DNA of 64,000 nt from an uncultured SAR86 cluster bacterium (GTDB taxonomy: Bacteria > Pseudomonadota > Gammaproteobacteria > Magnimaribacterales > Magnimaribacteraceae). Positions 8,985 through 19,206 of the stretch are shown here, one piece after another. How positions within the stretch are numbered: the stretch's first letter is position 1; each line of letters opens with the position of its first letter. The notes under the pieces were generated by a model, which was not told the DNA's origin, did not search any database, and worked only from the letters and a program-made list of their open reading frames with translations. The position numbers and the translations under genes were made by a program. The stretch lies in NCBI GenBank assembly GCA_937773605.1, contig CALJVP010000014.1, positions 1 to 64,000 on the forward strand, read 5' to 3'.

Positions 8985-9368
8985 ATGAAACAAAAAATTG
9001 AAACTTCAGAAGCACCGAACGCTATAGGACCTTACTCACAAGCAATTAGAGTGGGTGATAATATTTTTCTTTCAGGTCAGATTCCCTTAGATCCAGAAAC
9101 AATGAAATTAGTGGAAGGTGAAGAAAATCAAATAAGGAGAGTATTTGATAACGTTCAGGCTGTTTGTAAGGCAGCCGGTTGTGGTCTTAACGATATTGTA
9201 AAACTTAATATTTCCCTGCAAGACCTTTCTCTGTTCGCTAAAGTAAACGAGGTTATGCTAGATTATTTTGAAGAGCCTTACCCGGCACGTGCTGCGCTAC
9301 AAGTCGCTAGATTGCCTTTAGACTCATTGATTGAAGTAGAAGCAATCATCATCAAGGAAAAAAGCTAA
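8985..9368 (+). CDS. ridA: RidA family enamine/imine deaminase
   Basis: RidA hydrolyses reactive enamine and imine intermediates released by PLP-dependent dehydratases. The 127-residue product starts MKQKIETSEAPNAIGPYSQA; the IGPYSQA motif, the FLSGQIPLD strand and the C-terminal PARAALQVARLPLDSLIEVE with its catalytic Arg are all present. A frame extending to 8943 overlaps spoT, but the ATG at 8985, four bases after the spoT stop, matches the family start. It takes the place trmH has in E. coli. Confidence 0.95.
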   Translation: MKQKIETSEAPNAIGPYSQAIRVGDNIFLSGQIPLDPETMKLVEGEENQIRRVFDNVQAVCKAAGCGLNDIVKLNISLQDLSLFAKVNEVMLDYFEEPYPARAALQVARLPLDSLIEVEAIIIKEKS

Positions 9369-9377
9369 TATCAATTC

Positions 9378-11462
9378 ATGCCTGAAGGCAAAACAACCAG
9401 CCATCTTGTCGAAGAACTTAAAGGAGTAGGTCCAAAAGTCTCTGAATCTCTTTCTTTGTTGGGCATTACAACCATACAAGATGCTGTTTTTCATCTTCCT
9501 TATCGTTATGAGGATAGAACCAAACTTACCTCACTAGGAGAAGCGCCGTATGAAATTCCTCTCCTTATAGAAGGAGAGATAATTAAATCAACGGTTGTTT
9601 TCAGAGGAAGACGAATGCTATTCACTGAGATTTACGATGGAACTGGTCGATTAACAATGAGGATGTTCAATTTTGCCTTTGCGCAGCACAAAGCCCTTAA
9701 AAAGGGGTCTAGAATAAGATGCTACGGAACCATAAGGCATGGACCTTCTGGAAAAGAAATGATTCATCCTCAGTACCAAGTATTTGAAAGAGCAGATTCT
9801 GTAGAAGTGGATAAAAGTCTTACGCCTGTTTACGCATCTACTTCAAAGCTTCAACAAGGTAGGTTAAGAAAAATTATCTCAGGAGCTATAAGCTATTGTG
9901 AAATAAATAACTTATTTGAAGAAGAAAAAGTAAAAAACTCTAACGATGAATTCTCTGATCTGTTTCAAGCATTAAAATTCATACACAACCCCCCTGCAGA
10001 TATAGACCTGAATGTCCTGTTAAGTGGCAATCATCCTGCTCAGAAGAAACTTATCAAAGAAGAGCTTATTGCGCATATGCTCTGTGCAGGAATACTTAAA
10101 AATGAGCTGGAAGGCAGAGAAGGTCCAGTAATGCGAACCAAGTCATCTAAAGAAGGCGTATTTCTTAAATCCCTAGATTTCCATTTAACCAATGCACAAA
10201 ATAGATGTTGGGACGAAATTTGTAATGACTTAACTGCTCAGTCTCCTATGCGCAGACTGCTTCAAGGGGATGTTGGTTCCGGTAAGACCCTAGTGGGTGC
10301 TTTAGCAGCACTTCATACTGCTGAGAATGAATGGCAAACAGCCTTTATGTGTCCAACTGAGATACTAGCTGAACAACATCATCAGACTTTATCTGAGTGG
10401 TTTAGCCCTCTTGATTTAAAAGTTGCAATTCTTACTGGCTCTACCACAGCTTCAAAAAGAAAAAAGATAGTTTCAGAATTAGAAGAAGGTGCAATAGATA
10501 TTCTTGTTGGCACTCATGCTCTTTTTCAAAAAGATGTAATCTTTAATAGGTTGGGATTAACTATAATAGATGAACAGCACAGATTTGGAGTGCATCAAAG
10601 ATTTTCTATGTTAGAAAAAGGAGGTTCCAAAAAGCGCAGCCCCCACCAATTGATAATGACAGCTACTCCAATACCTAGAACTCTAGCAATGACTGTGTAT
10701 GGCTCTCTAGAAACCTCCATTATTGATGAATTACCACCAGGCAGAAAACCAGTTACAACCTCTTCAAGGCCAAGCTCCATGAGAGACAAAGTAATGAAAA
10801 GAATTGAAGAAGTGTGTCTTGAAGGCCAAAGGGTCTATTGGGTATGTACCTTAATTGAAGAATCAGAAGAATTAGAAGCTCAATCTGCAGAAGAGCTGTT
10901 TTTAGATATCAAGAAGTCCGTACCAAACATAAAAACTGGGCTAGTTCATGGCCGTCTCAAAAAGAAAGAAAAAGATAAAGTAATCAATGAATTCCGTGAG
11001 GGCGAGATACAGCTCTTAGTCTGCACTACGGTTATAGAGGTAGGTGTTGATGTACCAGAAGCAACATTAATGATTATTGAGAATCCTGAAAGATTAGGAC
11101 TATCACAGCTTCATCAACTAAGAGGCAGAGTTGGCAGGAAAGCAGACTCAGATTCACATTGTCTTTTGCTTTATAAAGACCCTCTAACTTCAATAGCTCA
11201 AGAGAGAATAAAAACCATGGAAGAAACTAATGATGGTTTTGTTATAGCAGAAAAAGACCTAGAGCTCAGAGGATCAGGTGACATTTATGGAGTAAGACAA
11301 TCTGGACTTATGGATTTAAAAATTGCCGACCCTATACGAGACTCTGACTTATTAGAATTCGCCCAAGAAGAGGCTATAAGAATAGCCAAAACAGATGAGC
11401 CATTTGCTAAAATTTTAGTGGACAGATGGATAGGGACTAAAGTTGATTATTCTGAATCGTAA
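9378..11462 (+). CDS. recG: ATP-dependent DNA helicase RecG
   Basis: RecG remodels stalled forks and Holliday junctions. At 694 residues it is full length. The N-terminal wedge/OB domain includes PYRYEDRT and the RGRRMLFTEIYDGTGRL strand region. The helicase core carries Walker A GDVGSGKT near residue 297, DEQHRFGV near 398, TATPIPRT, and the motif V/VI region TTVIEVGVDVPEA...QLRGRVGR. The C-terminal TRG region follows. The stop lies inside the 3' end of cmoB on the opposite strand (26-base overlap). Confidence 0.97.
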   Translation: MPEGKTTSHLVEELKGVGPKVSESLSLLGITTIQDAVFHLPYRYEDRTKLTSLGEAPYEIPLLIEGEIIKSTVVFRGRRMLFTEIYDGTGRLTMRMFNFAFAQHKALKKGSRIRCYGTIRHGPSGKEMIHPQYQVFERADSVEVDKSLTPVYASTSKLQQGRLRKIISGAISYCEINNLFEEEKVKNSNDEFSDLFQALKFIHNPPADIDLNVLLSGNHPAQKKLIKEELIAHMLCAGILKNELEGREGPVMRTKSSKEGVFLKSLDFHLTNAQNRCWDEICNDLTAQSPMRRLLQGDVGSGKTLVGALAALHTAENEWQTAFMCPTEILAEQHHQTLSEWFSPLDLKVAILTGSTTASKRKKIVSELEEGAIDILVGTHALFQKDVIFNRLGLTIIDEQHRFGVHQRFSMLEKGGSKKRSPHQLIMTATPIPRTLAMTVYGSLETSIIDELPPGRKPVTTSSRPSSMRDKVMKRIEEVCLEGQRVYWVCTLIEESEELEAQSAEELFLDIKKSVPNIKTGLVHGRLKKKEKDKVINEFREGEIQLLVCTTVIEVGVDVPEATLMIIENPERLGLSQLHQLRGRVGRKADSDSHCLLLYKDPLTSIAQERIKTMEETNDGFVIAEKDLELRGSGDIYGVRQSGLMDLKIADPIRDSDLLEFAQEEAIRIAKTDEPFAKILVDRWIGTKVDYSES

Positions 11463-12381
11463 TAACAACAAACTTCCTTAAAGGAGCCGGAAAACCTTCT
11501 ATTGTTCTCTCGTGGTTGCCCTCCTCTAAAGCAGATTCAAAAGATCCGAACGGCATCCATTGAGTGGCCCTTTGTTCTTCAATAGTAGTCATTATGGCTT
11601 CAGTAGAGTCAATAAGTTCAAGACCTTGTTCAAGGATAAGTTTTTCTAAACCTATCTCGTTATGAACTGACCAAACGTTAGGCATATTTGCATACCTGTC
11701 ACCAGGCACAAGAACTTCTTCATAATCTTCAGGAGTCACTATGGTTTCGATGACGATTCTCCCTTCTTTTTTTAAGTGGGAAGCTAACAATCTGAGGTGT
11801 TTTCCTGGATCTCTTTGATGGTATAAAAGACCCATGCTAAATATCACATCAAAATAAGGCTTAGCTATCTGAATAGACTCCAATCTCTCTGGTAACATTT
11901 GTATTTTCTTTGATTGAGCAAAGTTATTTATGGCCAAAAATTGAGAAAAGTGTGTCAGATTTGGTTCCAAACATAAAACCTCTTTAGCGCCTAAGCCCAA
12001 CATTCTAAATCCGTAATAACCATTACCCGAACCGACGTCTAATACCTTCTTATCATTCAGATCCAAATCAAGCTCTAAGAAGCGATCCCATTTAAAATGG
12101 GAACACCACTCGCTATCAATAAACACTTCATTTATTGAAAAGGGCCCTTTTCTCCAAGGAACTAGCTGCAACAACAAGTCTTTTGTTTTATCGCTATCCT
12201 GAGGCGTCCAATTAAAATTTATTTTTACTTCCGAAGACATTTCTACTGTCTTATCTAAAGGGCTGGGCAATTCTGATAGGATTTTTTGCCAAAGTTCTAT
12301 GCGTTTGTCTTTCTTAATTCCGAAGAAGTCCTTCTTGTAAGGGTCAAGAAGCTTCTGCCATTCAGGAGAAATAAAATTCAT
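11437..12381 (-). CDS. cmoB: tRNA U34 carboxymethyltransferase CmoB
   Basis: CmoB uses carboxy-S-adenosylmethionine made by CmoA to convert 5-hydroxyuridine 34 to cmo5U, widening wobble decoding. The 314-residue protein has the class I methyltransferase core: VLDVGSGNGYYGFRMLG (SAM loop), a VLCLEPN acidic residue, and FSMGLLYHQRDP, a CmoB signature. It follows cmoA with a one-base overlap at 12381. The convergent 3' end overlaps recG by 26 bases. Confidence 0.95.
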   Translation of the reverse strand: MNFISPEWQKLLDPYKKDFFGIKKDKRIELWQKILSELPSPLDKTVEMSSEVKINFNWTPQDSDKTKDLLLQLVPWRKGPFSINEVFIDSEWCSHFKWDRFLELDLDLNDKKVLDVGSGNGYYGFRMLGLGAKEVLCLEPNLTHFSQFLAINNFAQSKKIQMLPERLESIQIAKPYFDVIFSMGLLYHQRDPGKHLRLLASHLKKEGRIVIETIVTPEDYEEVLVPGDRYANMPNVWSVHNEIGLEKLILEQGLELIDSTEAIMTTIEEQRATQWMPFGSFESALEEGNHERTIEGFPAPLRKFVVITIQNNQL

Positions 12382-13109
12382 TACTTAATAAATAGATATG
12401 TAGCAAAATTTAAATTGGACATTAATTTCTCACCCCTCCTAAACCCAACTCTTTTCATCCTTTGAAAGTGCTGTTCCTCTGTTTCGGTTACCATAACTCC
12501 TTCCAAGGAATCTCGTTTCGCAGCAATCTCCATCTTGGTATAGCCATTCATCTCTTTAAAGAGATGATGCAATAAAAATATACTCTTGGATTCTCTGTCG
12601 GATTGAAAATGTACCTTTTCAGAAATTAACAACACCCCTCCTGGATTCAACCCTTTAAATATCTTTTCTATTAAGAGTGTTCTCTTGTTGCGATCTAAGA
12701 ATTGCAAAACAAAATTAATAACCACAACTGAGGCGTTGTTTATCTCAGATGTATTTATATCTTCTAGCTTTAATTCTAGACGCCCCTCATCTACATAAGA
12801 GTTAAGCAATTTATTACATTTTCCTATCATCGCTTCAGAATTATCTATGGAGATAACTTTTATATTCTTATCACTAACGGAATCTAATAACGCTATAGTT
12901 GAAGCTCCCAACGAGCATCCTAAATCATAAACATATGAATTATCTCGAGAATACCGCCTTGAATAGTAATCTACTAAATTCACACTGGTCTTATAGCCAG
13001 GCACAGATCTATCAATCATATCTTCAAAGACTTCCGTGACTTCTTCATTGAAAGAGAAAGGCAAACCGCTTAAATTACCTTCAATAAATATATCATCCTG
13101 CTTTCCCAT
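12381..13109 (-). CDS. cmoA: Carboxy-S-adenosyl-L-methionine synthase CmoA
   Basis: CmoA makes carboxy-SAM from SAM and prephenate for CmoB. The product is 242 residues with FNEEVTEVFEDMIDRSVPGY, VYDLGCSLGAST (SAM loop) and VVINFVLQFL, all CmoA hallmarks. A TTG at 13133 would add eight residues (MLNFKLSF); the ATG at 13109 gives MGKQDDIF, which aligns with the E. coli start MSHRDTLF. The start is 30 bases from the divergent GNAT gene, so any promoter pair here is compressed. Confidence 0.95.
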   Translation of the reverse strand: MGKQDDIFIEGNLSGLPFSFNEEVTEVFEDMIDRSVPGYKTSVNLVDYYSRRYSRDNSYVYDLGCSLGASTIALLDSVSDKNIKVISIDNSEAMIGKCNKLLNSYVDEGRLELKLEDINTSEINNASVVVINFVLQFLDRNKRTLLIEKIFKGLNPGGVLLISEKVHFQSDRESKSIFLLHHLFKEMNGYTKMEIAAKRDSLEGVMVTETEEQHFQRMKRVGFRRGEKLMSNLNFATYLFIK

Positions 13110-13139
13110 AAAAGATAGTTTAAAATTTAACAAGAAATA

Positions 13140-13580
13140 ATGCTTAATTACTTTATCAAATCTCCTGAAACACCTGAAGAATGGGATAATTATTTTTTAT
13201 TCAGATGGGAAATGCTCAGAAAACCCCTTGGGATGTCTAAAGATTCTCTGCAAGATGACCAAGAAGAATCAAGCTTTCACCTAATTGCTCTGGATGATCA
13301 TGAGAAGGTTGTTGGGTCTGGAAGGGTTCATTTCAATTCCAATGTAGAGGCTCAAATCAGATACATGGCTGTTAGTGAAGATTTGAAAAGGAGAGGCATA
13401 GGCTCAGAGATAGTAAAGAAACTAGAAGAGCATGCAGGTAAGAGTGGAGCAAAGACAGTAATCCTAAATGCGAGAGAAGAGGCTATAAATTTTTATCTTT
13501 CGTTGGATTACTTAGAAGGAGGCCCGTACACATCCGATACGGGCATTCCACATACAACTATGAAGAAAATTTTATCTTGA
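13140..13580 (+). CDS. GNAT family N-acetyltransferase
   Basis: A 146-residue single-domain acetyltransferase. The acetyl-CoA loop is [16 protein letters not shown] near residue 85, preceded by the strand [11 protein letters not shown] and followed by [21 protein letters not shown]. The [11 protein letters not shown] segment near residue 25 recalls ElaA/YjcF-type GNATs. The acceptor is unknown. The stop codon abuts the hppA stop with no bases between them. Confidence 0.88.
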   Translation: MLNYFIKSPETPEEWDNYFLFRWEMLRKPLGMSKDSLQDDQEESSFHLIALDDHEKVVGSGRVHFNSNVEAQIRYMAVSEDLKRRGIGSEIVKKLEEHAGKSGAKTVILNAREEAINFYLSLDYLEGGPYTSDTGIPHTTMKKILS

Positions 13581-15575
13581 TTACAAGAGTGGTGCTATAA
13601 CCAGGCTCACGATTGCCATAACATTTATTAAAATGTTCATAGCAGGTCCAGAGGTATCTTTAAAAGGGTCTCCAACTGTATCTCCTACAACTGCAGCAGT
13701 ATGAGTATCGGTTCCTTTGCCTCCAAGATTTCCTTTTTCAATATATTTTTTTGCGTTGTCCCAAGCTCCGCCAGCATTTGCCATAAACAAAGCCATGAGA
13801 ACACAAGAAAGCAGTCCACCGGCGAGCATTCCACCTAAAGCTTCGGCTCCCAGTGTAAATCCTACTAATGGAGGTGCGCCAACCGCTATCACTCCAGGTA
13901 AAAGCATCTTCTTTAGAGCTGCAGTAGTTGCTATATCTACACATTTTTCTGTATCTGGCTCTGCAGTTCCTTCCAATAAACCAGGGATTTCTTTGAACTG
14001 TCTTCTGATTTCATTGATCATTTCAAAAGCAGCATCACCAACAGCAGTCATTGTTATTGAGGCGACCAAAAAAGGTATGGCTCCTCCTATGAACATTCCT
14101 ACCAAAACCATTGGCTCCGACAGCAGTAGGACCAAGTCTTCCCCTCTATTTGCTGAAACACTTTCAACAAAAGCCGCAATGATAGCCAATGCCGCTAGAG
14201 CAGCTGCTCCTATAGCAAAGCCCTTACCAATGGCAGCAGTTGTATTCCCTTGCTCATCTAGTTCATCTGTAATTTCTCTTGTTTCAGGAGGCATTCCAGC
14301 CATCTCTGCTATGCCGCCAGCATTATCAGCTACCGGCCCATAAGCATCTATCGCCATCGTTATTCCCACAGTGGATAACATACCCACTGCTGCAATACCG
14401 ACTCCATACAGTCCCGTTAAGCTTGTTGATAGATAAATTATTATAGCTATGCAGGCTATTGGTAAAACAACAGATTGCATACCAACCGACAAGCCAGTAA
14501 TCATGACTGTAGCTGGTCCAGTTTGTCCAGATTCTGCTATCTTAACCACCGGCGTAGAACCTGTGTAATATTCTGTAATTAGTCCTATTGCTATTCCTCC
14601 AACCGCTCCTGTTAAGACCGCTAGCCAGACATTAACGCCCGTTTCTCCTAAAAGAGAAGTGGTTAAAAAATATGCTGTAGCGATGAAGACAATAGGCGCT
14701 CCTATTGTTCCTGTTCTCAACGCAGAGGCAGGAGAAAGGCTTGAAAAAACCCTTACTATAATAATCCCTACCATTGAAGATAATAGACCTATTGACGCCA
14801 AAGCCAGAGGCAAGAACATCATTTCTGATCGTGATTCGGTTACTGCAAGAGTTCCTGCAATAGCAATACAAGCAATCATTGATCCACAGTAAGATTCAAA
14901 AATATCTGATCCCATGCCCGCAATATCTCCAACATTGTCACCAACGTTGTCTGCAATCACACCGGGGTTCCTAGGATCATCTTCAGGAATACCTGCTTCC
15001 AACTTTCCAACTAGATCAGCGCCGACATCTGCACTCTTTGTAAAAATTCCGCCACCGACACGCGAGAACAAAGCAACGATAGAAGCCCCCATACCAAAGC
15101 CTTCAATAGAGTGGTAGTGATCCCCTCCTCCAATGAAATAGAACAATGTTCCTAGACCTATTAAACCTAAAGAAGCTACACACAATCCCATTATGCTTCC
15201 GCCATAGAAAGCTATAGACAGAGCTGTTTCAGCACCCGATTCTGAAGCTGCCGTGGCCGTTCTTACATTGGCCTTGGTTGCAGCGTACATACCTAACCAA
15301 CCTGCGACTGCCGAAGAAAGTGCTCCGGAAAATACTGCTATTGCTGTGCTTGATCCCAACTGCCAATAAACAAGTGCAATCACTACCGCTGCAAAAGGTA
15401 CAAGATAGCTGTACTCTCTTTTCATGAAGGTCATTGCTCCGGAGTGAATTTGATCACCAATCTTAGTTACAGCTTCATTTCCAGCAGGGTATCTACTTAC
15501 AACTATGTAAATAGCTAAAGCTACTAGTAAACCGAACGCACCTAATAGTGGTGGTATGTAAAAATATGACTCCAT
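13581..15575 (-). CDS. hppA: Membrane-bound K+-dependent ion-translocating pyrophosphatase
   Basis: A 664-residue M-PPase with about 16 membrane helices that couples PPi hydrolysis to H+ or Na+ export. The catalytic signature [34 protein letters not shown], and the second acidic cluster [14 protein letters not shown] near the C-terminus are intact. [14 protein letters not shown] carries Ala where K+-independent enzymes have Lys, which places it in the K+-dependent class. Whether it pumps H+ or Na+ I cannot decide. The start has a strong Shine-Dalgarno GGAGGAG 5 bases upstream. Confidence 0.96.
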   Translation of the reverse strand: MESYFYIPPLLGAFGLLVALAIYIVVSRYPAGNEAVTKIGDQIHSGAMTFMKREYSYLVPFAAVVIALVYWQLGSSTAIAVFSGALSSAVAGWLGMYAATKANVRTATAASESGAETALSIAFYGGSIMGLCVASLGLIGLGTLFYFIGGGDHYHSIEGFGMGASIVALFSRVGGGIFTKSADVGADLVGKLEAGIPEDDPRNPGVIADNVGDNVGDIAGMGSDIFESYCGSMIACIAIAGTLAVTESRSEMMFLPLALASIGLLSSMVGIIIVRVFSSLSPASALRTGTIGAPIVFIATAYFLTTSLLGETGVNVWLAVLTGAVGGIAIGLITEYYTGSTPVVKIAESGQTGPATVMITGLSVGMQSVVLPIACIAIIIYLSTSLTGLYGVGIAAVGMLSTVGITMAIDAYGPVADNAGGIAEMAGMPPETREITDELDEQGNTTAAIGKGFAIGAAALAALAIIAAFVESVSANRGEDLVLLLSEPMVLVGMFIGGAIPFLVASITMTAVGDAAFEMINEIRRQFKEIPGLLEGTAEPDTEKCVDIATTAALKKMLLPGVIAVGAPPLVGFTLGAEALGGMLAGGLLSCVLMALFMANAGGAWDNAKKYIEKGNLGGKGTDTHTAAVVGDTVGDPFKDTSGPAMNILINVMAIVSLVIAPLL

Positions 15576-15654
15576 CTTCTCCTCCGTTTAGTAAATCAGA
15601 CCTTTTAAAGGTTTCAAAGCGCGTGAGTCTACAAGAATAAGAAATTAAAGAAAA

Positions 15655-16917
15655 CTAAATTTTTCTATCAAATATCTCTTTATCAAATTCCCCTTCAGAT
15701 TTTGCAACTACGCAAGAAACCATTGAGTCTCCGCAAACATTAACTACGGTTCTCGTCATGTCTAAGAGCCTATCTACTCCTATGATTAATGCAATTCCCT
15801 CTACTGGTAAACCAACCTGTTCTAAAACCATTGCCAACATAATCAAACCTACTCCAGGAACTCCTGCAGTTCCTATACTAGCTAGCGTTGCTGTCAAAAT
15901 AACCATTAAATAGTCTATGGTTGTAAGATCAATATTGTAAGCCTGAGCTATAAATACGGTTGCAATTCCTTGCATTATTGCGGTGCCGTCCATATTTACT
16001 GTTGCCCCAAGAGGTACAGTAAAAGACCCGATTGAAGGCTTTACTCCCAATTTAGTGGTAACAGTTCTTAAAGTTACTGGCATAGTTGCACTGCTAGAAG
16101 AGGTACTGAAAGCAAATACAGATAAAGATCTCAATTTACTAAAGAAAGTAATTGGATTTAATTTAGCAATGAGAGTGATAAACAACCCATAAGTTACCAG
16201 CGCATGAAATAAGAGAACAAATAATAACAAAAAGAAATATTTACTTAGGTCGCCAATTACACCTATGCCTTTAACCGCAAACAAAGTTAACAATAAGGAG
16301 AAGACCCCGTAGGGAGCTAATTCAATCAACATAGTAACTAGCTTTAAGATCACATCATTTAATCTCTGAAAACTCTGCTGTAAAGGCTTTCCTGACTCAC
16401 CTATGCCCTTCAAGGCAATACCAAACAACAAAGAAAAAACTATTATTTGTAACATGTTGCCTTCTGCCATTGCAGCAATAGGGTTGGTAGGAAAAATACT
16501 AACTATAACTTGTTTAAGAGAAGGAGGATCTGTAGCCACAAAAGCTTGCGGTAGGGCTAAATTAGCACCTAAACCTGGCTCAACAAGCAAAGCAAAAAAT
16601 AAGGCGAGAGAAATAGCTATAGCAGTAGTTACAAGATACAAAGATAAAGTTTTTATTGTAATGGTACCTATTTGAGAAGATGAAGAGATTGATAAAACTC
16701 CGCAAACTAAAGAAAAGAAGACTAAAGGGACAATAGCAAGCCTTAGCGAAGCAATAAAGATTTGCCCTACAATATCAAAAATTCCATTGGCTAATAGATC
16801 GTATAAAATTAAATCGCCTGTGGAACCCAAGATACCTGAGTCGTGAGTTAGTTTTATTAAGGCACCACCCAAGATACCTCCTATCATTGCTAAAACTATT
16901 CTAGTTGTTAAAGTCAT
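15655..16917 (-). CDS. Dicarboxylate/amino acid:cation symporter (DAACS, GltP/DctA-like)
   Basis: A 420-residue secondary transporter of the glutamate/dicarboxylate family. The serine-rich reentrant loop SVFAFSTSSSSATMPVTLR (HP1) and the substrate/Na+ motif GATVNMDGTAI (TM7) are both present, as is the VDRLLDMTRTVVNVCGD segment of TM8 with its substrate-binding Asp and Arg. Substrate choice (glutamate/aspartate versus C4-dicarboxylates) cannot be fixed by eye. It follows rubredoxin after 3 bases on the same strand. Confidence 0.93.
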   Translation of the reverse strand: MTLTTRIVLAMIGGILGGALIKLTHDSGILGSTGDLILYDLLANGIFDIVGQIFIASLRLAIVPLVFFSLVCGVLSISSSSQIGTITIKTLSLYLVTTAIAISLALFFALLVEPGLGANLALPQAFVATDPPSLKQVIVSIFPTNPIAAMAEGNMLQIIVFSLLFGIALKGIGESGKPLQQSFQRLNDVILKLVTMLIELAPYGVFSLLLTLFAVKGIGVIGDLSKYFFLLLFVLLFHALVTYGLFITLIAKLNPITFFSKLRSLSVFAFSTSSSSATMPVTLRTVTTKLGVKPSIGSFTVPLGATVNMDGTAIMQGIATVFIAQAYNIDLTTIDYLMVILTATLASIGTAGVPGVGLIMLAMVLEQVGLPVEGIALIIGVDRLLDMTRTVVNVCGDSMVSCVVAKSEGEFDKEIFDRKI

Positions 16918-16920
16918 CTC

Positions 16921-17088
16921 TTAATCAATTTCAACCATTTCAAAATCTTCTTTGCCTACACCACAATCTGGACAAACCCAATCTTCTGGTATGTCATCCC
17001 ATTTTGTTCCCGGTTCAATGCCATCTTCTGGCCAACCTTCAACCTCATCATATACCCATCCGCAGACGATACATTCCCATTTCTTCAA
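16921..17088 (-). CDS. Rubredoxin
   Basis: A 55-residue one-electron carrier with a single Fe held by four Cys: [10 protein letters not shown] near the N-terminus and [12 protein letters not shown] near the C-terminus, both with the usual spacing. It begins at a TTG (17088-17086), giving [11 protein letters not shown]; an in-frame ATG 33 bases upstream would add an atypical tail. It is divergent from ubiA and precedes a symporter. A partner NAD(P)H reductase could be the flavoprotein at 39720-40934, but that is inference. Confidence 0.94.
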   Translation of the reverse strand: MKKWECIVCGWVYDEVEGWPEDGIEPGTKWDDIPEDWVCPDCGVGKEDFEMVEID

Positions 17089-17090
17089 TT

Positions 17091-17099
17091 TTCTCTCCT
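17091..17099 (-). promoter_or_regulatory. Ribosome binding site deciding the rubredoxin start
   Basis: On the minus strand AGGAGAGAA ends 2 bases before TTG at 17088, with the AGGAG core 6 bases away. It is one of the stronger Shine-Dalgarno sites in the window and selects the TTG over the upstream ATG, inside whose reading frame it lies. Confidence 0.7.
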
Positions 17100-17167
17100 G
17101 GTTAATTAAAAAATAAATCATTCTAACTCAACTTTCTCATCAACCTAGATTAAAGTAGCGCCCCTTG

Positions 17168-18028
17168 ATGAAAAAAAATGTAATTGAAAAACTGCTAGGA
17201 CTGTCTTATCTAATGAGATTGGATAAGCCTATTGGGACACTTTTACTGCTTTGGCCAACATTAAGTGCTTTCTACGTTCTCACCGGGGGGAAGCCTGACC
17301 CTGTTTTATTGGTAGTTTTTATTCTCGGAGCCTTTTTGATGAGGTCAGCGGGATGTGTAATTAATGATTTTTTTGATCAAGATTTTGACGGAAAAGTTGA
17401 ACGCACCAAAGAAAGGCCTCTAGTTACTGGTGCTGTTTCTAAAAATGAAGCTCTAATCCTTTTTTTTGTTCTGCTTGCTGCTTCTGCCTACCTGCTTACC
17501 TGGACAAATAAATTTACTTTTTTAATGGCTTGCTTGGGAGTATTTCTTACATCTTTCTACCCTTTAACTAAACGTTTCTTTTCTTTCCCTCAGGCTTTTT
17601 TAGGGTTTGCGTTTTCTTGGGGAATTATCATGGTCTCTGCTGCTGAATTAAATTTAATTAATTTAACTACTCTTCTTATCTTTTTAGCCTGTTTTTTCTG
17701 GATATTAGCTTACGATACAATCTATGCCATGTGCGATAAAGAGGATGATGCCTCTATAGGCATAAACTCTTCTGCCCTTACCTTGGGTAAGGGTGTAAAA
17801 GTATCTATATTTATTTTTCACATCCTATCTTTAATATTTTGGTGTTGTGTTGGTTTATATGGAGGATTGGATACAATCTTCTTCTTTACTGTTTTTCTTT
17901 CATTTTTATTCGTTATTAGACAAATGCTTCTTATTAAAGATTACGACAGAAATAAATGTTTAAAAGCATTCAAAGGTAATAATTGGGTAGGACTCTTAAT
18001 CTTTATCGGGGCTTTTCTTGGTTCTTAA
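17168..18028 (+). CDS. ubiA: 4-hydroxybenzoate polyprenyltransferase UbiA
   Basis: UbiA attaches the polyprenyl chain to 4-hydroxybenzoate in ubiquinone synthesis, in the inner membrane. The 286-residue protein has the two Asp-rich prenyl-diphosphate motifs: NDFFDQDFDGKVERTKERP near residue 75 and YDTIYAMCDKEDD near residue 190. RLDKPIGTLLLLWPT at the N-terminus is typical. A TTG three bases before the ATG is ignored. No chorismate lyase gene (ubiC), a usual neighbour, lies next to it. Confidence 0.96.
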   Translation: MKKNVIEKLLGLSYLMRLDKPIGTLLLLWPTLSAFYVLTGGKPDPVLLVVFILGAFLMRSAGCVINDFFDQDFDGKVERTKERPLVTGAVSKNEALILFFVLLAASAYLLTWTNKFTFLMACLGVFLTSFYPLTKRFFSFPQAFLGFAFSWGIIMVSAAELNLINLTTLLIFLACFFWILAYDTIYAMCDKEDDASIGINSSALTLGKGVKVSIFIFHILSLIFWCCVGLYGGLDTIFFFTVFLSFLFVIRQMLLIKDYDRNKCLKAFKGNNWVGLLIFIGAFLGS

Positions 18029-18030
18029 TT

Positions 18031-19206
18031 ATGGAAGTTCATTTTTTAAAGAAAATCTCTGATATAGAAAAACAAGAATGGGATGCGGTTGTTGATTCGG
18101 ACTACCCCTTTCTAGAATATAATTTCTTGAATGCACTAGAAACATCAACGTGTGTTTCTGAAGAAACCGGATGGAGTCCCTTTCATTTAATTGTAAGAAA
18201 TAAGAATGAAGTTACTGCTGTTATGCCTTTGTATGTAAAAACAGATTCACAAGGTGAATTTATTTTTGACTGGTCGTGGGCAGATGCATATTACAGAAAC
18301 GGTCTGAACTACTACCCTAAATTAGTCTCTTCTATCCCTTTCACTCCAGCTGCAGGTCCAAGACTATCGATAAAACAAGGGTACAAAAGGAAAGAGATTG
18401 CCCAATTAGTTAATCAGGCCATAAAAAATATTAGTGATGAACTTGATATCTCCAGTATGCACATCTTATTACCTGAGGTTTCAGAACTAGAAGAATTCAT
18501 TGAAGCTGACTTCAGTCTTAGGACAAGCTACTCATTCCATTGGTTTAATAACGAATATGAAATTTTTGATGATTTCTTGAGCGACTTAACCTCTCGCCAG
18601 AGAAAGAATATAAAAAAGGAAAGACAAAAAATTGATGCGCAAGGAATAAAAATTGAGAGAGTTAGGGGTAAAGATATTTCAGAAGAAATGATCGTTTGCT
18701 TTTATGACTTTTATCAAGTGACCTACCTAAAGCGAGGTATGGGTGGCTACTTAAATCTTGAGTTTTTTAAAGATGTCATAAAACTAATGCCTGAATCTAT
18801 TCTTTTGGTAATGGCAAAAAATTTAGAAGGGGATTATGTTGCTGCTGCTTTAAACTTTTATGATTCTAAAAAGCTATATGGGCGATATTGGGGCTGTCTA
18901 GCTGAATATGATTCCCTGCATTTTGAGACTTGTTATTACCAAGGCATAGAGTTCTGTATAGAAAATAATTTATCAAGATTTGATCCCGGGGTACAAGGAG
19001 AACACAAAATTAAAAGAGGATTTTTACCAATAGAAACCTACTCGGCGCATTGGATAAAAGATATTCGCTTTAAAAAAGCAATCGATGATTTTCTTCATCA
19101 AGAAACAACCAATATTAAGAACTATAATCAGCAGTGCACTTCCCTTCTGCCATTTAAAAAAGATTTAATATCAAGAATTTATGAGCAAAATACAGAAGTT
19201 AAATAA
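18031..19206 (+). CDS. FemAB-like GNAT acyltransferase (DUF482 family)
   Basis: A 391-residue member of the DUF482/FemAB-like family of unknown substrate, named for similarity to peptidoglycan bridge-forming aminoacyltransferases. Signatures: DWSWADAYYRNGLNYYPKL, FTPAAGPRL, SRQRKNIKKERQK, GRYWGCLAEYDSLHFETCYYQ and the C-terminal FDPGVQGEHKIKRGF. The ATG lies two bases after the ubiA stop. It overlaps the next gene by 26 bases, so ubiA to DUF1249 looks like one operon. Confidence 0.88.
   Translation: MEVHFLKKISDIEKQEWDAVVDSDYPFLEYNFLNALETSTCVSEETGWSPFHLIVRNKNEVTAVMPLYVKTDSQGEFIFDWSWADAYYRNGLNYYPKLVSSIPFTPAAGPRLSIKQGYKRKEIAQLVNQAIKNISDELDISSMHILLPEVSELEEFIEADFSLRTSYSFHWFNNEYEIFDDFLSDLTSRQRKNIKKERQKIDAQGIKIERVRGKDISEEMIVCFYDFYQVTYLKRGMGGYLNLEFFKDVIKLMPESILLVMAKNLEGDYVAAALNFYDSKKLYGRYWGCLAEYDSLHFETCYYQGIEFCIENNLSRFDPGVQGEHKIKRGFLPIETYSAHWIKDIRFKKAIDDFLHQETTNIKNYNQQCTSLLPFKKDLISRIYEQNTEVK

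Noticed and set aside
13717-14343. A 208-codon open frame on the + strand opposite hppA
   Set aside because: It is antisense to the highly conserved hppA and has the composition expected of a reverse-frame shadow; no family features.
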